DNA from: a virus
Direction: 5' to 3' (one strand)
Length of the DNA stretch: 40,111 nucleotides
Virus record (IMG/VR): IMGVR_UViG_3300049735_000011
Span: 1 to 40,111 of that record
The translations under genes were made by a program, and so were the position numbers. Below are positions 18,182 through 26,027 of this stretch, piece by piece. Every line of letters begins with the position of its first letter. The stretch's first letter is position 1. Below the pieces are notes generated by a model. That model was given only the letters and a program-made list of their open reading frames with translations. It was not told the origin of the DNA and did not search any database.

Positions 18182-18721
18182 TTAATAAAAAAGTTTGTTT
18201 GTTGTTATCCAAGTATTTATGGTGTACCTATAACCAATAGGAGAATCAACATAATGTGGATATAAATAATAAACAGGAAACACTATAGCCTCTCCACGTT
18301 TTACAGCCGTTGTGTAATCTTGAAATGGAAAATGAAATTCTCCATATTCATAATTACTGTTTAAACCTAAGATAACACTTACAGTCCTGAGCTTATCAGC
18401 ATCTAGTTTCGGATCACAAATATTATCTACATGTTCTCTAGTTGCGCCTGAGATTTTCCTAAGTTGATAACCTGTATCTCCAGTTGCTACAAACGTAGGA
18501 TATTTTTCAAAGTATTTCTCCAACACATTTTCTAGAATTTTATGAACATGCTGATCTAATTCAGATTTTGGTGTTAGCAGTAACTCTTTACAAATAACAT
18601 GGTTGCCAGAGTTGTATTGTACGTCCTCAGTTTTATCAATATTATTTTCAAGATGTTGAATTAGTAGATTACAAGTTTCCTTATCTACAATGTTTTTAAA
18701 TTTTTCAATTCCTGTTTTCAT
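18182..18721 (-). CDS. 2OG-Fe(II) dioxygenase, prolyl-4-hydroxylase-like
   Basis: The 179-residue protein has the double-stranded beta-helix iron site H97-x-D99 (REHVDN), H156 (YPHYVDSP) and the 2-oxoglutarate-binding Arg165 (RYTINTW). Enzymes of this superfamily couple 2-oxoglutarate decarboxylation to hydroxylation or demethylation; the substrate here is unknown. Its start overlaps the end of a second oxygenase gene by 17 nt, and the capsid gene follows. Cyanophages often carry such genes, and modification of a virion or host protein is a plausible but unproven role. Confidence 0.85.
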   Translation of the reverse strand: MKTGIEKFKNIVDKETCNLLIQHLENNIDKTEDVQYNSGNHVICKELLLTPKSELDQHVHKILENVLEKYFEKYPTFVATGDTGYQLRKISGATREHVDNICDPKLDADKLRTVSVILGLNSNYEYGEFHFPFQDYTTAVKRGEAIVFPVYYLYPHYVDSPIGYRYTINTWITTNKLFY

Positions 18722-19166
18722 TTAGTTTAAAGGCTAGGGTGATTCTCATAGGACATGTCTGACGAGAAAAGGGGAAGGCTTTATGTGGTGTCATACCATC
18801 AAAGGCAATCATTCTTCCTGTTACAGGTGCTATGATTTCTTCTCCAACCTGAGTAAACCCACCCCACTCTCTGTTATAAGGACTTACATATATTAGTGCA
18901 GTCTTATCACAGTTATCAACATGGAATGATCCATCCATGCCATACGATTGACCGTTAAAGTATACCCTTGTAGCAGAGTATTGACCTATCTCCTTCGTAA
19001 TCTTTTCAAATAGATACTTATAAAATTTATCTAGTACTGGAGCGTAGTATAAAAATTCTAAACACTCTGGATTAAGATAATCACTAGCCTGTATATCCCA
19101 AGGTTTACGACACTGCTGTAAATAATTTATTTCTTCAGAATTTAAAAAGTTATCTATTAATTTCAT
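18705..19166 (-). CDS. 2OG-Fe(II) dioxygenase (second copy type)
   Basis: From the ATG at 19166 (MKLIDNFLNSEE) the product has 153 residues. The iron ligands H82-x-D84 (FHVDN) and H128 (TPHKAF) and the 2-oxoglutarate Arg141 (RITLAFK) are all present. A GTG at 19202 would add 12 residues, but the homologue-like start and codon pattern favour the ATG. It is clearly divergent from the adjacent oxygenase, so the two are not a recent duplication. Both may act on the same pathway or as a pair with different substrates. Confidence 0.82.
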   Translation of the reverse strand: MKLIDNFLNSEEINYLQQCRKPWDIQASDYLNPECLEFLYYAPVLDKFYKYLFEKITKEIGQYSATRVYFNGQSYGMDGSFHVDNCDKTALIYVSPYNREWGGFTQVGEEIIAPVTGRMIAFDGMTPHKAFPFSRQTCPMRITLAFKLNENRN

Positions 19167-19219
19167 AATTTTGTTGGGTGGTACTCCAGTGTCGAGTGAC
19201 ACCGGAGATGATAAAGAGA

Positions 19220-19351
19220 TTAGTTATCAGAGTTATCAGAGTCAGAAAGTTCTTTATCAGTTTCTTTCTTCTTTTCTTCTTCTTCATTCCAAAAGCCATA
19301 CCGGGTGACGCTTGCTTTACCGAAACAACCTCCTTCAGATTGTTGTGACAT
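19220..19351 (-). CDS. 43-residue acidic-tailed protein coupled to psbA
   Basis: The ATG at 19351-19349 shares its first base with the psbA stop codon (TAATG), so the frame follows psbA without a gap. The peptide begins [20 protein letters not shown] and then has a run of Glu and Lys followed by an Asp/Ser/Asn tail (DSDNSDN). It has a single Cys and no hydrophobic segment. The direct coupling to psbA suggests co-expression. Function is unknown. Confidence 0.65.
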   Translation of the reverse strand: MSQQSEGGCFGKASVTRYGFWNEEEEKKKETDKELSDSDNSDN

Positions 19352-20430
19352 TATCCTATTGTAGGTGCAGTCAAAGCAACTGATGTTGACTCAGTAGAAG
19401 CTAAGTCAAGTGGGAAGTTGTGAGCGTTACGCTCGTGCATTACCTCGAATCCAAGGTTAGCTCTGTTCAGAACGTCAGCCCATGTTGGGATAACCTTTCC
19501 ATTGACATCAACTACTGATTGGTTAAAGTTAAAACCATTAAGGTTGAAAGCCATAGTGCAGATTCCCATGGAGGTAAGCCATATGCCAACCACGGGGAAA
19601 GTAGCAAGAAAGAAATGTAAAGAACGAGAATTATTGAAAGAAGCATATTGAAAAATTAGTCTCCCAAAGTACCCGTGTGCAGCGACAATATTATATGTCT
19701 CTTCATCTTGCCCGAACTTATAGCCATAGTTCTGCGATACGTCCTCTGTTGTTTCTTTAATAATAGAGGAAGTAACAAGACTTCCGTGCATAGCAGAGAA
19801 AAGAGCTCCACCGAATACCCCAGCAACACCGAGCATGTGGAACGGGTGCATAAGGATATTGTGTTCTGCTTGGAATACGAACATGAAGTTAAAAGTACCA
19901 GAAATACCAAGAGGCATACCATCACTAAAACTCCCTTGTCCAAAAGGGTAAACTAAGAATACTGCTAGAGCTGCTGAGACTGGAGCTGTGTATGCCACAA
20001 ATATCCATGGTCTCATACCTAGTCTGTATGATAGTTCCCATTGTCTGCCTGCGTATGCAAGCACGCCTATCAAAAAATGAAAGACGATAAGTTGGTATGG
20101 TCCACCGTTATATAACCATTCGTCTAAGGTTCCGGCTTCCCAAATAGGGTAAAAATGTAGTCCGATTGCGTTTGAGGAGGGGACGACTGCTCCTGATATA
20201 ATATTGTTTCCGTATAATAACGAGCCGGAAACTGGCTCACGTATGCCATCTATATCTACAGGCGGTGCTGCGATAAAGGCGAGTATGAAACATGTGGTAG
20301 CAGTTAGTAAAGCTGGAATCATTAACACACCAAACCAGCCTACGTATAGACGGTTCTCTGTGCTAGTGACCCAGTTACAAAACTTCTCCCAGTTGGTAGT
20401 AGTGTCTCTTTGTAATGAGATTGCTGCCAT
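19351..20430 (-). CDS. psbA: Photosystem II reaction-centre protein D1
   Basis: The full-length 359-residue D1 protein includes Tyr161 and His190 (redox pair), His198 (P680), His215 and His272 (non-haem iron), Ser264 (QB site), and the Mn-cluster ligands Asp170, Glu189, His332, Glu333, His337, Asp342 and Ala344, after which the C-terminal extension [15 protein letters not shown] is cleaved. Gln130 marks a low-light-type D1:1-like form. All catalytic positions are intact, so the gene should be functional. Phage D1 is known to replace turning-over host D1 and sustain light energy capture during infection. It sits between hli and the capsid genes, the usual cyanopodovirus location. Confidence 0.99.
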   Translation of the reverse strand: MAAISLQRDTTTNWEKFCNWVTSTENRLYVGWFGVLMIPALLTATTCFILAFIAAPPVDIDGIREPVSGSLLYGNNIISGAVVPSSNAIGLHFYPIWEAGTLDEWLYNGGPYQLIVFHFLIGVLAYAGRQWELSYRLGMRPWIFVAYTAPVSAALAVFLVYPFGQGSFSDGMPLGISGTFNFMFVFQAEHNILMHPFHMLGVAGVFGGALFSAMHGSLVTSSIIKETTEDVSQNYGYKFGQDEETYNIVAAHGYFGRLIFQYASFNNSRSLHFFLATFPVVGIWLTSMGICTMAFNLNGFNFNQSVVDVNGKVIPTWADVLNRANLGFEVMHERNAHNFPLDLASTESTSVALTAPTIG

Positions 20431-20436
20431 TTGTGA

Positions 20437-20574
20437 TTAGCTTGAATGTATGTTGTCGCATTCCTCTTCGACTTTAGAGAGGAAAAATTGGATGACTTTA
20501 TATTTTTCCACCATAGGAAGGTCCGCATCCAGAAGAACTTTATGCCTTGTCTGAATAAAATCAAAGCAAGTCAT
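20437..20574 (-). CDS. Small protein between hli and psbA, 45 residues
   Basis: From the ATG at 20574 the peptide starts MTCFDFIQTRHKVLLDADLP, continues as a charged amphipathic helix and ends EEECDNIHSS. It fills the gap between hli and psbA exactly. A longer in-frame version starting at 20706 would overlap hli by about 100 nt in another frame and encode an odd basic N-terminus, so I reject it. Codon use after the chosen start looks normal. Small proteins of this kind are common beside psbA in cyanophages, but I know no function. Confidence 0.6.
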   Translation of the reverse strand: MTCFDFIQTRHKVLLDADLPMVEKYKVIQFFLSKVEEECDNIHSS

Positions 20575-20605
20575 CTTCCACTTATATGGAGGAATTTGCC
20601 TCGGC

Positions 20606-20812
20606 TTAGAATACGCCGGGGATAATCTGACCAGTGGTGATATAAGCACCGACAGCAGCAACAAAGCCAAGCATCGCTGCCCAGCCGTTAAAACGTTCTG
20701 CTTCATGTGTAAAGATTGGGTTGGTGTTGTGGTGTGACATTTCGATTAATTGAATAGGTGGTTCGTAGGGATACTCGTTTTCGAGTAGTGTGTCTAGATC
20801 TCTTGTTTTCAT
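20606..20812 (-). CDS. hli: High-light-inducible protein
   Basis: The 68-residue protein ends in the single-helix chlorophyll-binding signature AERFNGWAAMLGF, followed by a Gly/Ala-rich membrane helix and TTGQIIPGVF. The N-terminal 35 residues are a longer soluble arm than in minimal phage Hlips. These proteins bind chlorophyll and protect photosystem II during assembly and repair. Together with psbA this forms the usual photoprotection module. It starts 3 bp after the scaffold gene stop. Confidence 0.96.
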   Translation of the reverse strand: MKTRDLDTLLENEYPYEPPIQLIEMSHHNTNPIFTHEAERFNGWAAMLGFVAAVGAYITTGQIIPGVF

Positions 20813-20814
20813 AA

Positions 20815-21618
20815 TTAAAACTGAAGATCTGAATTGTCTAATTTTCTGAGGACATCATCTCTGTATGCCTCATCTGTATCATAGCGTGGATCTCCCATCG
20901 CTGATACAAGTTCTGCTTGAGATCTAAATGTTTCTCCAGCAGACGATGCAGCTCTGCCTTGTAGCATTCTGCCTTCGTAGCCATTAGCTTCATTATACTC
21001 ATTTTGTAATCCTTTGAATGCTATGCTAATAGCCATTGGATTACCTGAGTCTACAACAGAATCAAAAGCATTGATAGCGTCGTCAGTTAAATTACTGGCA
21101 GCCCAATCAACAACTGCGTTGTAGTTTGCTTCTCCTCCACAAGCGTTCTGAACACTATTAACTTGTGCCTCAGATAATTCTACACCTTGTGTAGGTGCTT
21201 GAGGATTGTTTGCTTGAATTTCTAAGTAAGCGTTTACTAAGTCTTGACTACTCATCTGACTAAATGACTCTATAGTTTCTTCACTAAGTTGTCCGTCGTT
21301 TGCGTAGTATTCTTCTGATGCTTCAGTAATTAGATTGACCGCAGGAGCATATTCAGATACCTCCTCATCGCTTCCTTCCTCTTCTTCATATCCTTCGTCG
21401 CTGCTTTCGTAGTCGACTTCTTCTTCTTCTTCGGTTTGTCCAAGTTTCTTTTGTAATGATAAGTATGCGTTTTCTAATTCTTCTGCGCTTTTATATTTAC
21501 CAGCTAGTAGTTGTTCTTGTTCTGCTACTAACTTTTCTCCTACTTCAAGAGAGTTCTGCTCCTCTGCGGATAGAACTTCTGTGTCAGGAGTATTATCATA
21601 AGATAAAGTTTCTGCCAT
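20815..21618 (-). CDS. Scaffolding / capsid assembly protein (gp9-like)
   Basis: The 267-residue, strongly acidic protein is rich in Glu, Asp, Ser and Gln, with a long acidic low-complexity stretch (about residues 60-90). The C-terminus contains ENKxxF-like charged helices ending in KLDNSDLQF. Position between portal and capsid genes, size and composition match T7 gp9-type scaffolds, which guide procapsid assembly and leave the head. The start overlaps the portal stop by one base (TAATG). Confidence 0.9.
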   Translation of the reverse strand: MAETLSYDNTPDTEVLSAEEQNSLEVGEKLVAEQEQLLAGKYKSAEELENAYLSLQKKLGQTEEEEEVDYESSDEGYEEEEGSDEEVSEYAPAVNLITEASEEYYANDGQLSEETIESFSQMSSQDLVNAYLEIQANNPQAPTQGVELSEAQVNSVQNACGGEANYNAVVDWAASNLTDDAINAFDSVVDSGNPMAISIAFKGLQNEYNEANGYEGRMLQGRAASSAGETFRSQAELVSAMGDPRYDTDEAYRDDVLRKLDNSDLQF

Positions 21619-23192
21619 TATTCAGGTTCTTGTGGTGGTTGTTCTTGTCCCCCGGGCATCATACCTTGGAGGTTTTCTGTGTCAGCTAATTTAGAATTAG
21701 CAAATTGACCAGCTTGTTGTAAGAGAACTGCTTGTTGTTGCTCTTGCATCATCTGTTCCTTATCACCTTGTAGTTGTTCTGGAGTCTTGACTAGATTTAA
21801 TACATCAATACCTTGTGCAGCAGCCAATCTCTTGATTGCTTCTAATGGATTGATAAATTTCATCAATGCTTCTGGTCCTACTGTTTGTGCAATAGTTCCC
21901 ATAAACATAGTCAAAGCTTCTCTGTCTTGTCCTCTACCTAACGCATTTACACCAGCTACAATAGTTGGTCTAATAATATCTTTAGGTAATTTAGGTAACT
22001 CATTAGTTCTTTGTAGTACTAATAAAGTTCTATCTAAATAAGGTATAAGAAAAGATGTAGTTAACAGTGAGAAGATACCGCCGAGCTGTTGCTCTAGCTC
22101 AAGCTGTGTAAGCCTGACTTCTTCTGCTGTTACTCTTTCTGCATTCCTAACATTCATAACTAGGAAAGCTTCAAGCAATCTTCTTTCTATTGTTTGAGAC
22201 ATCTGTGCAGCCGTTGAGAAGTCAGCAGTTTTACCTACCTGTACAACTTGTACATCTTCTGCCCTGCCTTGCACAATGGCTCCATTTCCAGCCTTTGCAA
22301 TAGTTGCTGGCTTCGTAGTTGAAGATGGACTGACCAGAAAGATTACCTTACTGGCAGCAGCAGCTCCTTCGACAAGAGCTTGTGATAAACCTTCTAGAGA
22401 TTTCAAGTCCCCAAGGAACTCTTCTACTCTACCACGTCCGTATTGTTCTCCGTCAACAGAATTAAAAGTCAGGACAAGCCAAGGACTTGCATTCTTAGGA
22501 GCTGTACTACGTGAGCCCGGTACTATCATATCTTCTACTTCTTGATACCATACCCATCTGCCGTTATCTAGTTTCACGCACGTGTAAACTTCGACATCAT
22601 CAGTATGATTACCATTTGTTTTATCAACGACTGTGTTGGGTTCTTTCTTTGGAAGATCGAAACCGAGTACATCGCGATTTATCAATTCCTTTGTAACTAT
22701 TTCTAGGACGTTACCATTTCCATCTCTGTTAACGACATACCTATTTAGAGGATAGTTTTTGATTCCATCTTTACCCATAAATAGTAACGCATTACCACCA
22801 ACAATTAAATGTTTTAGTGCTTGATGTATTACTACTCTATCATTTGATGCAGCGATATAGTCCATGACCATTCGTTCCATCTTAGATAAAGATAGTTCCA
22901 TTTCTGACATTGCCTCTGGAGGTAAATCCTCACCTATCTTATCTTCTCGTACTCCAAACTTAAAGAAGGTACCTTGTGGAGGTAGGATTGCAAGCATTAG
23001 TTTTGCTGCTAAACCTACCACACACTTGGAACCAACTGACTGCCACGGAATACGTAAAGTTTCGTGTGTAGGTTTTGAGGTTGTATCGTCTTGAATTAAA
23101 TAAGGTAACGTGAGTTCTGAACAATCAACGGCTTTGTCTAGGAATTGTCGTCGATCTGTTACCAGTTGATTGTATCTCTCACGGGCTAACAT
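21618..23192 (-). CDS. Portal protein (gp8-like head-tail connector)
   Basis: The 524-residue protein has the T7 gp8 length (536) and motifs, such as TLPYLIQDD near the N-terminus, SVGSKCVVGLAAKLMLAILP, and VDGEQYGRGRVEEFLGDLKSLEGL in the middle (given here as separate short pieces: GEQYGRGR, EEFLGDLKSLE). The C-terminal ~60 residues are Gln-rich. It forms the dodecameric DNA channel and the docking site for terminase. Neighbouring scaffold and capsid genes agree. It overlaps both neighbours by one base. Confidence 0.95.
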   Translation of the reverse strand: MLARERYNQLVTDRRQFLDKAVDCSELTLPYLIQDDTTSKPTHETLRIPWQSVGSKCVVGLAAKLMLAILPPQGTFFKFGVREDKIGEDLPPEAMSEMELSLSKMERMVMDYIAASNDRVVIHQALKHLIVGGNALLFMGKDGIKNYPLNRYVVNRDGNGNVLEIVTKELINRDVLGFDLPKKEPNTVVDKTNGNHTDDVEVYTCVKLDNGRWVWYQEVEDMIVPGSRSTAPKNASPWLVLTFNSVDGEQYGRGRVEEFLGDLKSLEGLSQALVEGAAAASKVIFLVSPSSTTKPATIAKAGNGAIVQGRAEDVQVVQVGKTADFSTAAQMSQTIERRLLEAFLVMNVRNAERVTAEEVRLTQLELEQQLGGIFSLLTTSFLIPYLDRTLLVLQRTNELPKLPKDIIRPTIVAGVNALGRGQDREALTMFMGTIAQTVGPEALMKFINPLEAIKRLAAAQGIDVLNLVKTPEQLQGDKEQMMQEQQQAVLLQQAGQFANSKLADTENLQGMMPGGQEQPPQEPE

Positions 23193-23452
23193 TAGTTAAT
23201 GCCTCCGGTACCGGCTCCACCGGTGCCACCTGTATTTACTTTAGGATTTAATTTAATCCTTAAATCACCTGTACCTTTTGAGTACTGGTTTTTGTTCTTG
23301 TTACCACGATCATCTTTAGCTCGCTTTACCTGTGGGTTCACATCCTTAATCATAGGATCAGGAGGTGGTGCTGTAGGTGTTGGAGGTAATGGTGGTGGCG
23401 GAGCTGGTGGTAAAGGTGGTGGGGTTGGCGGTGCGCCTCCTCCGATACACAT
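23192..23452 (-). CDS. Proline-rich small protein before the portal gene
   Basis: The 86-residue protein starts MCIGGG, followed by about 27 residues dominated by Pro (PPPLPPAPPPPLPP), then a basic segment with many Lys, Asn and Arg, and a Gly-rich C-terminus. It stands just upstream of the portal gene and overlaps it by one base. Proteins with an MCxGGG start and Pro-rich head are recurrent at this position in cyanophages. Low complexity prevents a functional call. A minor head or connector role is a guess. Confidence 0.75.
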   Translation of the reverse strand: MCIGGGAPPTPPPLPPAPPPPLPPTPTAPPPDPMIKDVNPQVKRAKDDRGNKNKNQYSKGTGDLRIKLNPKVNTGGTGGAGTGGIN

Positions 23453-23454
23453 AA

Positions 23455-23643
23455 TTAAATTTCCTCGTCTGTTTGTTTTTGTTTTATATAATCTATCACA
23501 CTAGCTTGACCAGCACGATACATTATTGTATTTATATCTTCTTTGGGGTGAATAGGTTTCCACCCAAAGTTCTGTTCTAACTCATCAACTAAATCGTCGA
23601 GCTTCTCATTATGAAGCTTAAGAGTATTGAGGGAGATTGACAT
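23455..23643 (-). CDS. 62-residue helical protein after nrdB
   Basis: The likely start is the ATG at 23643 (MSISLNTLKLHNEKLDDLVD), overlapping nrdB by 26 nt. The product is helical, with acidic face DDLVDELEQN and a conserved-looking C-terminal helix MYRAGQASVIDYIKQK. An in-frame upstream start at 23733 would bring in a basic, Cys/His-rich stretch fully over nrdB and is not credible. Short proteins with this C-terminal motif recur in marine phages. Function is unknown. Confidence 0.65.
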   Translation of the reverse strand: MSISLNTLKLHNEKLDDLVDELEQNFGWKPIHPKEDINTIMYRAGQASVIDYIKQKQTDEEI

Positions 23644-24331
23644 TTGAGTGTTCAAAGAATGCAGGCATTCTAGCTGCCTTAGTTTGTGAAAACTCTGGTG
23701 CTTTGCCTTCGTACATAAGTCTGTCGCTGGCATCTAACCAAAATTTTTTGTCCAAATATCTATCGGCATTCTGTTTTAAGGGTTGCATTACCCAGTTGAT
23801 AGTTGCCTTTCTTAACTTGTCTAGTGATTGACTAGGCTTGAGACCTAGCTCTGTACATACCAATGAGTTAGCTGCCACATGGACTTGCTCGTCTCTTGAT
23901 ATATCTGCACTGACAGTTCTTAGACCGGCGTCACCACAAAATCTAAAGAACGGTAGTAATACAAAAAAGATTGCTCTCTCTGCTACTAATGCTTTTAGTA
24001 TTGTGTGGTCAGGATGTTCTTCCCACGCTGCACGTAAGCGTAATGCTTCGGCTTCGGCTTTTTCATCTACGCCTAGTGCGTTGGTGATGTAGCCAAGTGC
24101 AAGATCATGCTTGATCTCGTCCTTAACGTTTGACTCTAGAAGTGCTCTGGCAGAGTCGGGAACTTCCTTATCAAGTGCTTCTGTAATGAACTCGCCAACT
24201 GGTAACTCCATATGGCGTATTGCAAGAGCACGGTAGATGGTTTCTTCTGCACCTTCTTTTAGTTTTCCTTTAGATGTTTGTACTGGTGTCCAAGTTCGTT
24301 TCCGGGACAGTAGTTTTATATAGGGATTCAT
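23618..24331 (-). CDS. nrdB: Class I ribonucleotide reductase beta subunit lacking the radical tyrosine
   Basis: The 237-residue ferritin-like protein follows nrdA with an ATGA overlap. Metal ligands are visible as E72-x-x-H75 (DEIKHD), E118 (VAERAIFF) and E148-x-x-H151 (RDEQVHV), with a further acidic ligand around residues 42-47. The position four residues after H75, which holds the radical Tyr in Escherichia coli NrdB (Tyr122), is Leu79. The protein is much shorter than typical NrdB (about 375). It should generate the radical for the alpha subunit by a Tyr-independent cofactor, as proposed for the cyanopodovirus RNR group. Confidence 0.85.
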   Translation of the reverse strand: MNPYIKLLSRKRTWTPVQTSKGKLKEGAEETIYRALAIRHMELPVGEFITEALDKEVPDSARALLESNVKDEIKHDLALGYITNALGVDEKAEAEALRLRAAWEEHPDHTILKALVAERAIFFVLLPFFRFCGDAGLRTVSADISRDEQVHVAANSLVCTELGLKPSQSLDKLRKATINWVMQPLKQNADRYLDKKFWLDASDRLMYEGKAPEFSQTKAARMPAFFEHSNVNLPQYS

Positions 24332-25734
24332 TGTTGACAGTCACAAGCTATTTCGTCTGGTTTATTACTCATAAGATCTGCCAAGTAATCTTCAACCTCA
24401 GTATCTTCTAGTGCTGCGTAAGCATCTGTCTTATCCTGAGTATCTCCCATCACTTGCAAAGCATAATATAAAGAAGTTTGTGGACTGAGTAACCACTCTT
24501 CTATAAATGCCTCATCGTAAGTCACCATGTCACTCCAACTGTTGAAGCTATAGCCATGAAGCAATCCTGTTCGTTCTAGCATAATCATTATCTGATCTGC
24601 TACTAACTTATAACTCTCCCATCCTACCTCGGATGCGATCTCTACGTTTCCATAGTTGACTTGCTCAACACCAAACTCTCCTGAATCTCTGTCAACAATG
24701 CGACTGATTGGAGGAGCTATCTCTGGTGTAGAAGTAAAACCGTCAACGTCTCTACTTCTGTAAGAACAACTAGCGGTTGGAGCAATAGCAAATGCCCGTT
24801 CCATGTGGTTCTCACGTGCTAGGTTAGCTGCTTCTTGTATGCCGAGAAAGAGCTCGCGTGCAGCTAATCCCGCGTAACCTTCGTAAGGCTCAGCATTATT
24901 AGTTGCTGTTAAAGCCTTACCAAACTCGGCATATGTAATCCTGTTGTGGGCTAGGAAGTTGGCTAACCCAAGAACTCCTAATCCTACTTGTCTATCATGT
25001 TTTGGTTTGAGATACTCTCCAGTCTCTCCAACACCTGTTTTACCATGGAGGTCGCACAGCTCGGACATGCCTTTACGGAAAGCCGGGCGTAAGTCGCCGA
25101 TGCGACAGGCACCGAGATTGATATGTTGGAGAAGGCATGTGCCTCGTGAGGGCAAGTAAACCTCAAGACAGACGTTGCCTCTGATCCTGTTGCCATACTT
25201 ATCATGCTTTATTTTGTTGAGCCAAATGTCTCCTCTTGCAATGCCTCTAAGTATTGCTTTCTTTGTTGCAGTTTCTGTATCACGCCAGAGTCCTGTGGTG
25301 AGGTTAACACATCTTTTAACCCATGGGAGCTCGGCTCTTTCTGCTTGCACGAACTCAAGAATATCGGGGTGGTTAATATCAAGATGGAGGACAACAGCAC
25401 CGTTCCGGTACGTACCTCCGCGCCTAAGAATTTCATTTAATGTTGAGTAGATTTTTCCGAAGGAGACTGGTCCGCTCGCAACGAGTGAATCAGGTCCTTT
25501 ATTAGTTGTTGTTCCTTTGGGTCTAAGTTCCGACATGTGGACTGCGACTCCTGCTCCATATCTAAGAGCATGCGACACAAATCTCCAGCTTGCTTCGATT
25601 CCATCGGTGCCTTCCATTGAATCCTGCACATTAAATATTGTGCAGCTTACGGGTAGACGATTAGTTGGATTATCAATCCATTGCTGAACTCGACCAGTTC
25701 TAGCAATCTGATTTGGTTCTATTTTCGATTTCAT
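24328..25734 (-). CDS. nrdA: Class I ribonucleotide reductase alpha subunit, short form
   Basis: The 468-residue catalytic subunit lacks the N-terminal ATP cone. Active-site residues are all present: Cys31, N187-x-C189-x-E191 (thiyl radical site), Cys200, the Tyr423-Tyr424 radical-transfer pair and a C-terminal CDC pair (464/466). The YY pair and the adjacent beta gene mark it as class I. Homologues in P-SSP7-type phages were once annotated as class II. It makes deoxyribonucleotides for phage DNA synthesis. Without an ATP cone it should not be shut off by dATP in the usual way. The start overlaps the preceding small gene by 35 nt. Confidence 0.92.
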   Translation of the reverse strand: MKSKIEPNQIARTGRVQQWIDNPTNRLPVSCTIFNVQDSMEGTDGIEASWRFVSHALRYGAGVAVHMSELRPKGTTTNKGPDSLVASGPVSFGKIYSTLNEILRRGGTYRNGAVVLHLDINHPDILEFVQAERAELPWVKRCVNLTTGLWRDTETATKKAILRGIARGDIWLNKIKHDKYGNRIRGNVCLEVYLPSRGTCLLQHINLGACRIGDLRPAFRKGMSELCDLHGKTGVGETGEYLKPKHDRQVGLGVLGLANFLAHNRITYAEFGKALTATNNAEPYEGYAGLAARELFLGIQEAANLARENHMERAFAIAPTASCSYRSRDVDGFTSTPEIAPPISRIVDRDSGEFGVEQVNYGNVEIASEVGWESYKLVADQIMIMLERTGLLHGYSFNSWSDMVTYDEAFIEEWLLSPQTSLYYALQVMGDTQDKTDAYAALEDTEVEDYLADLMSNKPDEIACDCQQ

Positions 25735-25912
25735 TGAGTAAATAATGGGCAGCTTTTTTTAAGTCTTTTAAATCGTTGTCTTTATATCCTGCTCTGCATA
25801 CATATTTGATTACGTTTCCAAGGTGATAGTTCAAGGATTGATCTCTTATAAAATCCCATACTTCTATGTTCCCTCTCTGGTAGTAATCAGGACCTTCGCT
25901 TTTTTGCTTCAT
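25700..25912 (-). CDS. DUF3310-like small protein
   Basis: The 70-residue protein contains YYQRGNIEVWDFIRDQSLNY and HLGNVIKYVCRAGYK followed by DLKDLKKAAHYLLNEIE, which is the hallmark of the DUF3310 family. That domain also occurs in T7 gp1.7, a nucleotide kinase, so a role in nucleotide metabolism next to the RNR genes is reasonable, though the isolated domain has no shown activity. It overlaps nrdA by 35 nt and the upstream small gene by 26 nt. Confidence 0.8.
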   Translation of the reverse strand: MKQKSEGPDYYQRGNIEVWDFIRDQSLNYHLGNVIKYVCRAGYKDNDLKDLKKAAHYLLNEIENRTKSDC

Positions 25913-26027
25913 TTAACAACGGGTAGATTAGATTGTTTAATTTAAAAACCTGTTCTTGCAACTTTAAATACAGCTCCATCATTGTTTCTTTATCTATATC
26001 ATATAGAGCTAACTGTATCTCCCTCAT
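25887..26027 (-). CDS. 46-residue helical protein after the exonuclease
   Basis: Taking the ATG at 26027, the peptide starts MREIQLALYDIDKETMMELY and continues as a Leu/Gln-rich amphipathic helix with a basic end (EAKKRRS). An upstream in-frame ATG at 26099 would overlap the exonuclease gene by about 100 nt. The chosen start still overlaps it by 29 nt. I do not recognise the family. The helix could be a coiled-coil partner of a replication protein, but this is a guess. Confidence 0.5.
   Translation of the reverse strand: MREIQLALYDIDKETMMELYLKLQEQVFKLNNLIYPLLNEAKKRRS

Noticed and set aside
19656-19956. Both-strand frames inside psbA
   Set aside because: Shadows of the conserved D1 reading frame.
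20437-20706. Longer start for the gene between hli and psbA
   Set aside because: It would overlap hli by about 100 nt in another frame; the ATG at 20574 gives a compact protein.
23199-23504. 101-residue plus-strand frame over the Pro-rich gene
   Set aside because: It is the mirror of the Pro/Gly-rich low-complexity gene; all neighbours read on the minus strand.
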